From assembly GCF_001613305.1 (NCBI RefSeq), contig NZ_BDCC01000053.1:124001-188000 (forward strand): DNA of 64,000 bases, read 5' to 3'. Under the pieces are notes generated by a model. That model was not told where the DNA came from and made no database searches. It saw only the letters and a list, made by a program, of their open reading frames with translations. Origin of the DNA: Nocardia vaccinii NBRC 15922. Its GTDB lineage: Bacteria > Actinomycetota > Actinomycetes > Mycobacteriales > Mycobacteriaceae. Both the position numbers and the translations under genes were made by a program. This document shows, one piece after another, positions 25,954-34,755 of this stretch; the first letter of the stretch is position 1; each line of letters opens with the position of its first letter.

Positions 25954-26918
25954 ACCGTTCGCTTCCGCGAGGCATGGGGGACGCCGGAATGATCCGCTGC
26001 CGGATGATCGAACAGGTGCCGGCGCAGGAAGGATAACTGCGCTTCGACGGCCTGCTCGTGCTTATCCAAGAAGGGGGCGTAGTGGTTACCGGATATTTCG
26101 ACGACCTCCCCGCGTGGAGCGCGGCTCGCCGCCTTCACGGATGGCTTGACGAGCGACGTCTGATCGTGGGCACAGACCATGACAAGTAGCGGCGACTGCA
26201 CATGGGACGCGGCGCGGCCGGGTTGATAGAGAGTGAAGCGAAGCGCGGTACGGGCAGCGATCATCTGCTGCCAGTCCGGGTACATGTGCGAACGCAGTGC
26301 GAGTCCGGTGTCGATTCCGTCCGGCGTCGTGAGCATCGCGACGGTCCCGGGCTCTCCGACGAGCGGCACCAAGCGTGGCGGACGCCCTACGAGACTACCG
26401 AGGGCATCCAAAACGCCCAGGCCGGTGAAACGTAGCATCGCCAGTGGCTTCTGGTGGCGCATGGCGTTGCGGCTCAGGGCCGGACCGTCGGGGTTCGGTG
26501 TCTGCGCGATCGCCGCGCCGAGCTGCGGGTTGCGCGCCGCGACCCGGAAGATGTGACCGCCGGTGGCGGAGAACCCCCAGATTGCGAGTTTGGCCGGATC
26601 GACTCCCGGCAGAGTCCGGGCGAAGTCGATCGCAGCCTGCCAATCGTTGAGCTGGTTTCTGGCCGAAAACGCGAGGCGCGGCTGCCCATCGCTCTCACCG
26701 ACGCGGCGGTAGTCGAAAGCGAGGACCGCGAACCCCGCATCGTTGAATCGTTTCGCGAACGGGTCGGTGGCCGGCTCCTTGGGTACCCCGAACCCGCCGG
26801 CCATGATCACGCAAGCGCCGTTGGTTCCCCGATAATGCCAGGCGGCACATACAGTGTCGCCGCTGACGAATCGAACCTTCTTCCGTTCGACGGACTCGGA
26901 TGTGTCCTGTTCGGTCAT
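25950..26918 (-). CDS. Alpha/beta hydrolase (paralogue of the gene at 22537)
   Basis: A 322-residue alpha/beta hydrolase. Key segments: VIMAGGFGVPKEPATDPFA, FDYRRVGESDG, nucleophile IWGFSATGGHIF (Ser about 118), acid in VMVCAHDQTS and His in ISGNHYAPF. Nearly every block matches the protein encoded at 22537-23442. The start at 26918 has AAAGGA upstream; the in-frame extension to 27056 is unlikely. It is the first gene of a two-gene unit with the Asp-type hydrolase. Substrates unknown; a role in degrading ester or lactone compounds is inference. Confidence 0.85.
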   Translation of the reverse strand: MTEQDTSESVERKKVRFVSGDTVCAAWHYRGTNGACVIMAGGFGVPKEPATDPFAKRFNDAGFAVLAFDYRRVGESDGQPRLAFSARNQLNDWQAAIDFARTLPGVDPAKLAIWGFSATGGHIFRVAARNPQLGAAIAQTPNPDGPALSRNAMRHQKPLAMLRFTGLGVLDALGSLVGRPPRLVPLVGEPGTVAMLTTPDGIDTGLALRSHMYPDWQQMIAARTALRFTLYQPGRAASHVQSPLLVMVCAHDQTSLVKPSVKAASRAPRGEVVEISGNHYAPFLDKHEQAVEAQLSFLRRHLFDHPAADHSGVPHASRKRTV

Positions 26919-27001
26919 TTGGGGCGGTCCTTTCTGATATAGCTGGGTGCTGATCGGTATGACTGTCAGCTCGCGATGGGATGGCCGGTTGCGTCTCATT
27001 G

Positions 27002-27241
27002 CTACGTTCCATCCCTGGCCTCGTCGGGGCTCAGCCGACGCACCGAGACCAGACATAGCCCGAGATCACGGACTTTGGTCAGAACACCGTGCAACGCGGG
27101 TTGATCAGCAATCAGGCCAAAGATGGCGGTCTGAGTGGCCTCGCCGTTGACCTGCAGTCCGCCGAACCAGCAGGCCCACCGGTCGTCGAGGACGCCATCG
27201 ACGCGGATCTCGTAATGCGCCGGCCATCCCGAGCCCGTCAC
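27002..27241 (-). CDS. 79-aa conserved small protein next to LAL regulator
   Basis: A 79-residue acidic/neutral protein with a compact beta-rich look: HYEIRVDGVLDDRWACWFGG then FGLIADQPALHGVLTKVRDL. I recall similar short proteins beside LuxR/LAL genes in actinobacteria, reading RIRVxGxLxxxWxxWFxGL and ADQxALHGLLxxIRDLGL; no function is established to my knowledge. GTG start at 27241 overlaps the stop of the 56-aa ORF by 4 bp (GTGA). Divergent from the large LAL gene. Two Trp and a Cys in the first half may form a binding surface. Confidence 0.7.
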   Translation of the reverse strand: MTGSGWPAHYEIRVDGVLDDRWACWFGGLQVNGEATQTAIFGLIADQPALHGVLTKVRDLGLCLVSVRRLSPDEARDGT

Positions 27242-27408
27242 ACCCGCTCACAGTCCTGGCGCAGAACCAATGCCCGGCCGCATCGGCGCTGTCGCTCGAG
27301 GAGCCGGAGGGCGGCGGCCATGGCATGGGGCAAGGGGTTACGCATCGGGAGCGCTCCCCCGGCGCCCGCGGGACAGGTCGTGTACTGATCGAGCCTGAGC
27401 GCATCCAT
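27238..27408 (-). CDS. 56-aa small protein coupled to the 79-aa gene
   Basis: A 56-residue ORF ending in a basic amphipathic helix: HAMAAALRLLERQRRCGRAL followed by VLRQDCERV. The ATG at 27408 has AAGGA seven bases upstream, and its stop overlaps the GTG start of the 79-aa gene as GTGA, a strong sign that both are translated. The first 20 residues contain TTCPAGAGGAL. Family not recognised. Together the two small genes form a leader unit divergent from the LAL regulator at 27716. Confidence 0.6.
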   Translation of the reverse strand: MDALRLDQYTTCPAGAGGALPMRNPLPHAMAAALRLLERQRRCGRALVLRQDCERV

Positions 27409-27715
27409 TGCCGATTCCTTCTGCTGATGGGCATTTCCGTCACCGATACGCTACGAACGCCCCCCGGCCGGCGCGTCACCCAAAGGTGGATATGCAGGTG
27501 GAATCTTCGAAGACGCGTCCAGCCCGAAAGTGGTGCCAGGGCCGGCGCAGCATTCTCCGGTTGCCGCACATGCCGGGCGGTTCCGCAGCGGGAGCGCATG
27601 GTTGGCCCGCTATTACAATCGGCCCAGCCAGCAACCGAGCTAACCATCGCTGGACGTGCTGAGCGGCAGGTTACCGATGGCTGAGCCGTCCGCGGCTTAC
27701 CCGTTACGAGGTGTC
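27409..27715. other. Divergent promoter gap, small genes / LAL regulator
   Basis: 307 bp between the 56-aa ORF and the LAL regulator. No gene recognised; it should contain both divergent promoters. No clear palindrome was found. Confidence 0.4.
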
Positions 27716-30451
27716 ATGTCCGAGCAGGATGCGCTGCTAGCCACCAAATTGCGTGTGCCCGGGCTACGCCTGGGCTTCGTGCGCCGCCCGCGGCTCGTCG
27801 ATCGGCTCGACGCAGATCTGGAGCAGGGGCTGGTGCTGGTCTGCGCCCCGGCAGGATTCGGCAAGACGGGCTTTCTGGCGGAATGGGCTCGAAGTGGCCG
27901 ACGGCCGGTTGCCTGGCTGTCGCTCGATGCGGCAGACAATGATCCAGCGCGGTTTTGGCGGCACGTGGTTGCGGCGCTCGATCGGGCGCGCCCGGGAATC
28001 GGCGAGCAGGTCGGCCCGCTGCTGGGCCCACCTGCCCCAACCTCGTTCGAAGGACTGGTGACGGCGCTGATCAATGAGCTGGACGCCCGGTCCGGTGAGG
28101 ACGAGGTATTGCTGGTCCTCGACGACTATCACCTGATTGATGCGCAGGCGATTCACGCCGCCCTGACGTTGCTGGTGGAGCACCTGCCGACAGGTCTGCG
28201 GCTGGTGCTGGCCAGCCGGTCCGACCCGCCGCTGCCGCTAGCACGGTTGCGGGCCCGGGGTCAGCTGGCTGAGCTGCGCGCCGACGAGCTCCGCTTCGCA
28301 CCGGACGAAGCGGCGGCGCTGCTGCGGGGAGCGACTGGCGGCGGCTTGCCCGACGCGGCAGTAACGATGCTTACCGCCCGCACCGAGGGATGGGCAGCCG
28401 GCCTGCAGTTGGCCGGCCTCTCGCTGCGAAGCCAGGCGAATCCCGCCCAATTCGCAGCAGCGTTCAGCGGCAGCCACCGCTATATCCTGGACTACCTGGC
28501 AGGGGAGGTACTCGAGCAACTGAGCGAGCAGGTGCGTGGGTTCCTGCTGGAGACCTCGGTTCTCGAGCGCCTCAGCGGGGAGCTCTGCGATGCTGTCACC
28601 GGCCGGGCGGATGGCCAGGAGATGCTGGAAGGGATCGAGCTGGCCGGCCTGTTCCTCGTGCCGCTGGATGAGGTACGCGGCTGGTGGCGCTATCACCATC
28701 TGTTTGCCGAGCTGCTCCGCGCCCAATTGCAGCACGAACAGCCCGGACATGCCTCGGCCCTGCACCGAAACGCGGCAGCCTGGTGCGAAGAGCATGAGCT
28801 CGCCGACGAGGCCGTACACCACGCATTACGTGCGGACGACCCTGTCTGGGCTGCGAGAATGATCGAACGGTACTTTGACGGGACCTTCCGTCAGGGCGAG
28901 CAGGCAACGGTGCATCGTTGGCTTTCCGAACTGCCCGCCGAGGTCATCCGGTCACGGCCCCGCCTGTGCCTGGCGCAGGCGTGGATGGCGCTCGTGGGTA
29001 GCAACGTGGACGCGGCCGGGCCGCGGCTCGACGCTGCTCAGCGGATACCTGCAGACGCTGCTGAAGCGCCGTTCGAGCCATCGGTGGGCAGGGCCGCGAG
29101 CTGGCTGGCGAACGTCCCCGCAGCCATCGCACTCGCTCGTGCCTGGCTCGCCTATTTGCACGGCGACGCCGAGGCAACGGCCGCGCTCGCCGCGCGGACC
29201 CTAGCCGAACTCGACGAGGACGAGTGGATGCTGGAGTCCCTGACCTGGTGGCAACTGGGCTTGGCCGAATGGCTGCGCGGCAGGCTCGTAGAAGCCGGGC
29301 AGGCTTTCACCTCGAGCATCGCCCAGTGGCAGGGGGCGGACGAGCGTTCCCTGGCCGTTCGAGGTTACTACCACCTCGGCCAGGTGCAGCACGCCCAAGG
29401 CTACCTGGACGCAGCACTCGGCGCGTACCAGCAGGCACTCGGGATCACCGCACCGCGTGGTGTGCCGACTCTGGCGACTGCCGGCATGGGATACGTGGGC
29501 ACGGCGGAGGTGGCCTACCAGCGGGGCGATCTCGAGGCGGCCCTCCGGGACGTCACCGAGGGCATCGCACACTGCCGGCAGCTGACCTACACTCAGCCGC
29601 TGGCCGCGGGGCTGACGACGCTGGCGTGGATTCGGCAGGCCAAGGGTGATCCGGCCGGGGCCATGGAAGCGATCGGCGAGGCCGAGCAGCTCACGCTGGG
29701 CACAACTATGGCCGACCCGTTCAACCCTGTTCCAGCGCAAAGGGCGCGGTTGCACCTCGCACAGGGCGACATCGTCGCGGCGGCCCATTGGACGAAGGAA
29801 CGCGACCTGAGCGCGGAGGACGAGCCGGACTATTCCCGGGAGCCCGAGTATCTCGTGCTGGCCAGGTTGCTGCTCGCGCAAGATTTGCCCGGGCCGGCGC
29901 TTGCACTCTTGGAGAAAATGCTCACCGCGGCGGCCACCCAAGGCCGTGTGGGGAGCATCATCGAGATCCAGGCGCTACAGGCGCTGGCCCTCGCCGCTCG
30001 CGGCGAGGAGAACAACGCTGTCGACGCACTGGCCGATGCGCTCACACTCGCCTGCCCGCAAGGCTATGTTCGGGTCTTCGCCGACGAGGGTGCTCCAATG
30101 GGCGTCCTGCTCGGCCGACTGATCGCGGCCCAGCGGGCCGAACACGCCGCCCCCGTTGTGCCCCTCGGATATCTGGCCCAGGTATTGCAAGCGCTCAGCC
30201 AGCACGGCGTCCAAGGTTCCGGGTCGAGTACCGCGGCAATGGTGCCGGGCCTGGTCGAGCAACTGACCGCCCGTGAGCGCGACGTAGTGGACCTGCTGGT
30301 CTCAGGCAGATCGAACCGGCAGATCGCCGACGAGTTGGTAGTCAGTGTCGACACCGTCAAGAAACACCTAACCCACATCTTCGGCAAGCTCGGCGCCGCC
30401 AACCGCACCGAGGCTGTTGCCCGGGCACGGCAACTGGGTTTGATTCGCTAG
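27716..30451 (+). CDS. LAL/MalT-type LuxR regulator
   Basis: A 911-residue large ATP-binding LuxR-family (LAL, MalT-like) activator. The N-terminal STAND/NACHT-like ATPase shows LLATKLRVPGLR, Walker A APAGFGKTGF (about residues 44-53) and Walker B VLLVLDDYHLID. A long TPR/SuperHelical domain follows (about 400-800), then the C-terminal LuxR helix-turn-helix LTARERDVVDLLVSGRSNRQ and IADELVVSVDTVKKHLTHIF. Such proteins integrate ATP and an inducer to activate promoters. ATG 27716 has GAGG just upstream; in-frame starts at 27677 and 27656 are alternatives. The divergent 56/79-aa pair is the likely target or partner. Confidence 0.9.
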   Translation: MSEQDALLATKLRVPGLRLGFVRRPRLVDRLDADLEQGLVLVCAPAGFGKTGFLAEWARSGRRPVAWLSLDAADNDPARFWRHVVAALDRARPGIGEQVGPLLGPPAPTSFEGLVTALINELDARSGEDEVLLVLDDYHLIDAQAIHAALTLLVEHLPTGLRLVLASRSDPPLPLARLRARGQLAELRADELRFAPDEAAALLRGATGGGLPDAAVTMLTARTEGWAAGLQLAGLSLRSQANPAQFAAAFSGSHRYILDYLAGEVLEQLSEQVRGFLLETSVLERLSGELCDAVTGRADGQEMLEGIELAGLFLVPLDEVRGWWRYHHLFAELLRAQLQHEQPGHASALHRNAAAWCEEHELADEAVHHALRADDPVWAARMIERYFDGTFRQGEQATVHRWLSELPAEVIRSRPRLCLAQAWMALVGSNVDAAGPRLDAAQRIPADAAEAPFEPSVGRAASWLANVPAAIALARAWLAYLHGDAEATAALAARTLAELDEDEWMLESLTWWQLGLAEWLRGRLVEAGQAFTSSIAQWQGADERSLAVRGYYHLGQVQHAQGYLDAALGAYQQALGITAPRGVPTLATAGMGYVGTAEVAYQRGDLEAALRDVTEGIAHCRQLTYTQPLAAGLTTLAWIRQAKGDPAGAMEAIGEAEQLTLGTTMADPFNPVPAQRARLHLAQGDIVAAAHWTKERDLSAEDEPDYSREPEYLVLARLLLAQDLPGPALALLEKMLTAAATQGRVGSIIEIQALQALALAARGEENNAVDALADALTLACPQGYVRVFADEGAPMGVLLGRLIAAQRAEHAAPVVPLGYLAQVLQALSQHGVQGSGSSTAAMVPGLVEQLTARERDVVDLLVSGRSNRQIADELVVSVDTVKKHLTHIFGKLGAANRTEAVARARQLGLIR

Positions 30452-30472
30452 GAACGGCGTTCCGTCGGCATC

Positions 30473-30490
30473 GCGGCGACGCATCGCCGC
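30473..30490. terminator. Hairpin after the LAL regulator
   Basis: Perfect 7-bp stem GCGGCGA/TCGCCGC with a 4-nt loop, 22 bp after the LAL stop; a smaller GGAAC/GTTCC hairpin starts at the stop itself (30451-30463). Probable terminator. Confidence 0.45.
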
Positions 30491-30721
30491 CCGAACCAGC
30501 AAGGTTGCGTCGTTCATGCGGTACCGATAAAGTATGTAATGCATATATTATTGACCCGACATGATGGGTTCGGGTCGCGTCTCGAGATCATCGCAGCTCA
30601 GCTCAGAACGGACGCCAGGAGCAGCCCTCCCGCCTCTGGTACCGCGTTTCCTCCTGCGCCGACCCGCCGACCACCGATGACGCCGATCGCCGAACTCCAT
30701 CCACCACCCATGGAGAATTGC

Positions 30722-31456
30722 ATGCCGAATACCGATCGCGTCGCCCTTGTCACGGGCAGTGGACGCAGCATCGGCCGGGCGATCGCACTGCGTCTGGCCG
30801 CCGACGGGGCGCGGATCATCGTCAACTACAAGAGCAACGCCGAGGCCGCCGGGCAGGTCGTCTCGACGATCGAAGGGGCCGGCGGACAGGCCACCGCCGT
30901 GCAGGCGGATGTGGCCGATCCGGTCCAGCTGGCGTTGCTGTTCGACGCTGCCGAACAATGGTACGGCGGTCTGGATGTGTTCGTGCACAACGCGTATGGG
31001 TTCGCCGCCGGCCCGATCGCCGGATCCTCCGACGAGGACTACGCGCGGTCGTTCGCCGCCAACTCCCACGCCACGTTCGTCGCGTTCCGAGAGGCCGCCG
31101 GGCGGGTGCGCGACGGCGGCCGAATCGTCTACATCTCGTCGTCGGCCACTCGCGCAAGCGACCCGTCCGTGTCGGTGTACTCGGCGAGCAAGGCTGCGGG
31201 CGAGCAGTTGGTTCGAACTTTCGCCCGTGAGGTGGGGCCGCGGGGAATCACCGTGAACAGCGTATTGCCGGGACCGACGAATACCGATGCGATGCAACAT
31301 ATGAAGCACATGCTGGCGGAGCGGATCGCCCGCACACCATTGGGGCGCTTCGGTGAGCCGGAGGACATCGCCGATGTCGTGGGTTTCCTGACCTCTCATG
31401 ACGCTCGATGGGTCACAGGTCAGAGCATCGCTGCCGACGGAGGCCTCACAGCGTGA
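30722..31456 (+). CDS. SDR oxidoreductase (FabG-like)
   Basis: A 244-residue classical short-chain dehydrogenase/reductase. The cofactor motif is TGSGRSIGRAIA, with VHNAYG in place of NNAG, catalytic SSSATR, YSASKAAGE (Tyr-x-x-x-Lys) and a C-terminal TGQSIAADGGLTA. NADPH preference is suggested by the basic loop after strand 2 (NYKSNAE). The start at 30722 (MPNTDRVALV) has GGAG seven bases upstream; the frame to 30539 is AT-rich promoter sequence. The substrate is unknown. It is followed by a broken small gene and an NmrA-like protein on the same strand. Confidence 0.88.
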   Translation: MPNTDRVALVTGSGRSIGRAIALRLAADGARIIVNYKSNAEAAGQVVSTIEGAGGQATAVQADVADPVQLALLFDAAEQWYGGLDVFVHNAYGFAAGPIAGSSDEDYARSFAANSHATFVAFREAAGRVRDGGRIVYISSSATRASDPSVSVYSASKAAGEQLVRTFAREVGPRGITVNSVLPGPTNTDAMQHMKHMLAERIARTPLGRFGEPEDIADVVGFLTSHDARWVTGQSIAADGGLTA

Positions 31457-31619
31457 CAAGCCATGTCGCGCACTGCCATCGAACTCCTCGGCACCCACTG
31501 ACTTTCCATTGCATCCGGATCGGCACGAGAGGGTTCTCACCCCGGGACGCGCGATACGCCGACGACGTCGTGCGCCGCGACAGGTCCGGTCGGCCGCTTC
31601 ATGAGAAAGGACAACCCAG

Positions 31620-31786
31620 ATGACCCACAGCAGCGCAGAACCGAACAACGAATCAGCTGGAGCCGACTTCGACCGGATCAATCGCGGCGAGCCAGTCAGT
31701 TCGCCCTGAACGACTTCCGCCCCGAATTCACCGCCGACGGACTGATGCTGATGCCGGTCTGGGCATTGGAAGCGCAGCGGCTCTGA
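31620..31786 (+). pseudogene. Broken small gene, unknown
   Basis: An ATG with a GAAAGGA-like site opens a 29-codon frame (MTHSSAEPNNESAGADFDRI then stop at 31709); in the next frame DFRPEFTADGLMLMPVWALE continues to a stop at 31786. The two halves look like a start and an end of one protein joined out of frame. Family unknown. It separates the SDR from the NmrA-like gene in an otherwise empty 390-bp gap. Confidence 0.28.
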
Positions 31787-31846
31787 CGAACTCGCTGTGC
31801 GAGAGTCGCCGGATCGTCCGGGACCCAACTAGAGAAGGAGCTGCCC

Positions 31847-32680
31847 ATGTATCTCGTCACCGGAGCAACGGGGGTGATCGGCCGACCACTCACCGACACC
31901 CTGCTCGCGAGCGGAGCGCAGGTCAGAGCGATGACTCGTCGACCCGACGCGCGCCTGCCCCGCGGCGCCGACGCCGTCACACCCGAGGACCTCGACTCCG
32001 CCCTGCGCGGCGTCGATTCTCTGTTCGTCCATCCGCGCGCAGCCAAGGACGACATCGCCGACCTGCTCGCTCGCGCTGCGGCACACCACGTCGGACGCGT
32101 GGTGGTGATGTCGGCAATCAACGCCGACGACGACGTGTCACTTCAGCCCTCGTGGTTCAACGGCGACCGCAATACCGACGTCGAACGCGCGGTCGTCGAC
32201 AGCGGAATGCCATGGGTGAGCATACGGCCGAGTTCGTTTGCGATGAACACACTGTCGATGTGGTCCGGTCAAGTAGCCAACGGCGACACGGTGTTCGGTC
32301 CGTTCGCCGAGTTCGCGGAGCCACTCATCCACGAGCGCGATGTCGCCGATGTGATCGCCCGGGCGATGGTCGATGACTCACTTCTGGGTCGGAAACTCCC
32401 GATTACCGGCCCCGAGTCGCTGCGCATCGACCAGCTCGTCGCCATCATCGGAGAAACGCTTCAGCGCCCCTTGGGTTTTCACGAGGTTCCCGCCGAGATG
32501 GCTGCCGCGGGCATGACCGCGCACGGACTCGACCAGCGGTTCGTAGACGCCCTGATGACTCGATACGCCCGCGAGATCGAGCGACCGATCGCAGCGAATA
32601 CCAACGTGGAGGACATCCTCGGCCGTCCGGCCCTCTCGTTCGCCACCTGGGTAGCCGACCACAAGGACGACTGGTCATAA
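31847..32680 (+). CDS. NmrA-like NAD(P)-binding protein
   Basis: A 277-residue atypical SDR of the NmrA/HSCARG type. The N-terminal MYLVTGATGVIGRPL is the GxxGxxG dinucleotide motif; RAMTRRPDARLPRG suggests NADP(H) contact; VVVMSAINAD and the C-terminal Rossmann tail follow. No YxxxK catalytic motif is visible, so it may be a redox sensor or a reductase using another residue set. AGAAGGAG precedes the ATG at good spacing. Convergent with the frameshifted MarR gene, which could have regulated it. Confidence 0.87.
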   Translation: MYLVTGATGVIGRPLTDTLLASGAQVRAMTRRPDARLPRGADAVTPEDLDSALRGVDSLFVHPRAAKDDIADLLARAAAHHVGRVVVMSAINADDDVSLQPSWFNGDRNTDVERAVVDSGMPWVSIRPSSFAMNTLSMWSGQVANGDTVFGPFAEFAEPLIHERDVADVIARAMVDDSLLGRKLPITGPESLRIDQLVAIIGETLQRPLGFHEVPAEMAAAGMTAHGLDQRFVDALMTRYAREIERPIAANTNVEDILGRPALSFATWVADHKDDWS

Positions 32681-32873
32681 CCCGAGCCGTTCCATCTTGC
32701 GCACGACATGTCATATGTAGATGATGTGTTATGGAAGGCATATGTTATTTGTACGATAGGGTTCGACGTCTCGGCGGCGCGGCGCGGAATCGGCGGCACA
32801 CATCGCCGATTCCGTGCCGCGCCACCTACCGCGAGCCGCACCTGCGACCGAGTCCGGCAGCACATACGGGCGG

Positions 32874-33367
32874 TCAGCCCTCGGTCAACTCCTCCGCCGC
32901 CTGACGACCAGCTACGCCTGTCCGTTGTAGGAAGTCGGCGATCACCTCGAGCTCGGCACCGGAATAACGAGCACACAGCTCATCCACCCGGTTGTTCATC
33001 CCGGAGAACAACTCGAAAACAATTCCGAGTTCCGCTCGCGCACCGCATGCAAGGTGACCGCCCGACGATCCGAGGACTCCGGATCGCGCTCTCGCACGAT
33101 CCATCCACCCTTTTGCAAGCGGTCCAAGACTCCCGTCATCGTTGCGGGATGCAATCCGGCCCGCCGCGCCAGCGAGGAGGGCGACAGCGGGCCATATCGG
33201 TTGATCAGATCCAGGCATGTCCAATCGATATCCTTGAGCTCGACCCGGCCACCGAATCTGCGGTTGAGCAGTGACAGCTGAATATTCAAGTCACGCAACG
33301 CTTCCCGCACGTCCGCAGTCAACCTGCGCCTGGTACGCGCCGGAGCCCGGCCTGCTACTGAATTCAT
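32874..33367 (-). pseudogene. MarR-family regulator with frameshift
   Basis: A nearly complete MarR regulator split by one missing base. Frame 1 covers LNIQLSLLNRRFGGRVELKD, the winged helix SLARRAGLHPATMTGVLDRL and the wing RERDPESSDRRAVTL. Frame 2 resumes at ELFSGMNNRVDELCARYSGA and runs through the dimerisation helix to the end at 32874. The shift maps to the A4 run at 33016-33019: one extra base would restore ELFFELFSGMNN. Start ATG 33367. Either a real pseudogene or a base-call error. The downstream NmrA-like gene is convergent. Confidence 0.72.
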
Positions 33368-33519
33368 CCTGCGCCACCTCGCCCACATTTATACGGTTTA
33401 CATATCATACGCAAAGCCGAAGCCGCTGATAGCATCGGCTCGCCGCCGTGGCCGGGCAGATAGATCTGGAACTGCGTGAGGGGGAGCCCATCTGTCACCC
33501 GCGGACTCCGGCAATCGGT

Positions 33520-34206
33520 TCATTGGGTCGATCGAATGAACTCGTCAATTGTGCCGGCCAGAACGGGGCCTTGATCTTCCTGCACAAAGTGACCAGCGTT
33601 GACGATCGTCACGTGTGGTTGCCCAGCCGCGCCCGGAATATGCTCACGAAACATCCGGGCGCCGTCGCCGACTCCGTAATCGTTGTCGCTGAAAGCGCAC
33701 AAGAATGGGGTCTGCATCGTCTCGAGAATGTCCCACGCCCGGCGGTTCGCCGCGGCCGCGTCGTCGAATGGCGCGAGGGGCACCAGTAGCGGAAATTGGC
33801 GGGCGCCCGCCAGATGTGACTCATCGGGAAACGGTGCATTGTAGGCCGCCAGAACCGCCGGATCGAGATCGCTCACGGTCCCGCGGTCGACGACCTGACC
33901 GATGTCGAAGGGACTCGAACGCTGACTGAGCTGCAGCCACAGGGCAAAGGAGCCGCCGAGATCCTGGTCACCGGTCGGAAACGAGGTGTTCGTGGCGACC
34001 ACGCGACGAAACCGATCTCGATGCTCTGCCAGCATACGCAGCCCCAGCAGACCGCCCCAGTCCTGGCACACCATGGTGATATCACGCAGGCCGAGACGGT
34101 CGAAGACGGTGTGTGCCAGCCAGTCGACGTGCGCCTGATACGTGTACACGAAACGGTCGATCGGTTTATCCGCCTTACCGAACCCGATGAGATCGGGCGC
34201 CACGCA
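33520..34206 (-). pseudogene. Haloalkane-dehalogenase-like hydrolase, 5' truncated
   Basis: About 229 residues of an alpha/beta hydrolase of the haloalkane dehalogenase/epoxide hydrolase group. It starts abruptly at CVAPDLIGFGKADKP; the N-terminal strands and HG oxyanion motif are gone. Remaining: nucleophile MVCQDWGGLLGLR (Asp), acid region CAFSDNDYGVG, His in NAGHFVQEDQGP. The frame continues upstream only through sequence antisense to the SnoaL-like remnant. An internal start could give a shortened product but without the complete fold. Confidence 0.75.
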
Positions 34207-34234
34207 GCTGCGCCTACTTCCTTCGGGAGGATTC

Positions 34235-34444
34235 GTGACCGACAGCGCCAGGGCCGTAGCCCGAGTCATGTATGCGGCGTTCGACAGCGGCAACCACGCC
34301 GCCGCGAAAGACATCTTCACGGCCGACTTCTGCGGCCGCCCTCTCGGCGCAACCGGACCCGACAGCGTGACGCGGTCCTGGCGGCGGTTCCGCAAGCGTT
34401 CCCCCAAGCTCAGGTGGCTATCGAATATCCCCACCGACGAATAG
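34235..34444 (+). pseudogene. SnoaL-like/ester-cyclase family remnant
   Basis: A GTG start with a perfect GGAGG five bases upstream opens a 69-codon frame: ARVMYAAFDSGNHAAAKDIF, then ADFCGRPLGATGPDSVTRSW, the typical first half of a SnoaL-like (NTF2-fold) protein. After about 34385 the expected continuation (AFPQAQVAIE) is in the next frame and then shifts again, so the gene is broken by at least one lost base. It is divergent from the truncated hydrolase. Confidence 0.6.
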
Positions 34445-34755
34445 GCGAAGCTTCAGAGTCACGCGACGGACCGGCCCGCGAGGCCCTTCCGGCCGATCGT
34501 CTGGAGCCGACGTCATCGATCGCAGGTGACGATCATCACGGATGATGATATGCTTTCCATATTGTATCTAAAGGAGATTACTTAGTAGCATCGTTGTACC
34601 CCACGGACATTGGGGCCGAAACACCAGTCGGCGTCGCATCGGCGCCGATCCAGGCAGCCGCACACCCCGGCCCGGTGCCGAACCTGTGACGTCGCGCTGC
34701 GTGAATCCGCCACGGGGCGGGAACAGCTGCCCGTTCCGCTATCGAAAGACCTGTG
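34445..34755. other. Gap upstream of the hemerythrin-like gene
   Basis: 311 bp without a recognised gene. An AT-rich stretch at 34540-34575 (with AAAGGAG at 34570-34576) may be a promoter or the start of a lost gene: downstream 30-odd open codons (including PIQAAAHPGPVPNL) end at a stop near 34690, but no start fits. Confidence 0.3.

Noticed and set aside
34576..34590. ACTTAGTAG as a second site for the TetR regulator at 6437
   Set aside because: Only a 9-bp half-site match; expected by chance in a sequence of this size.
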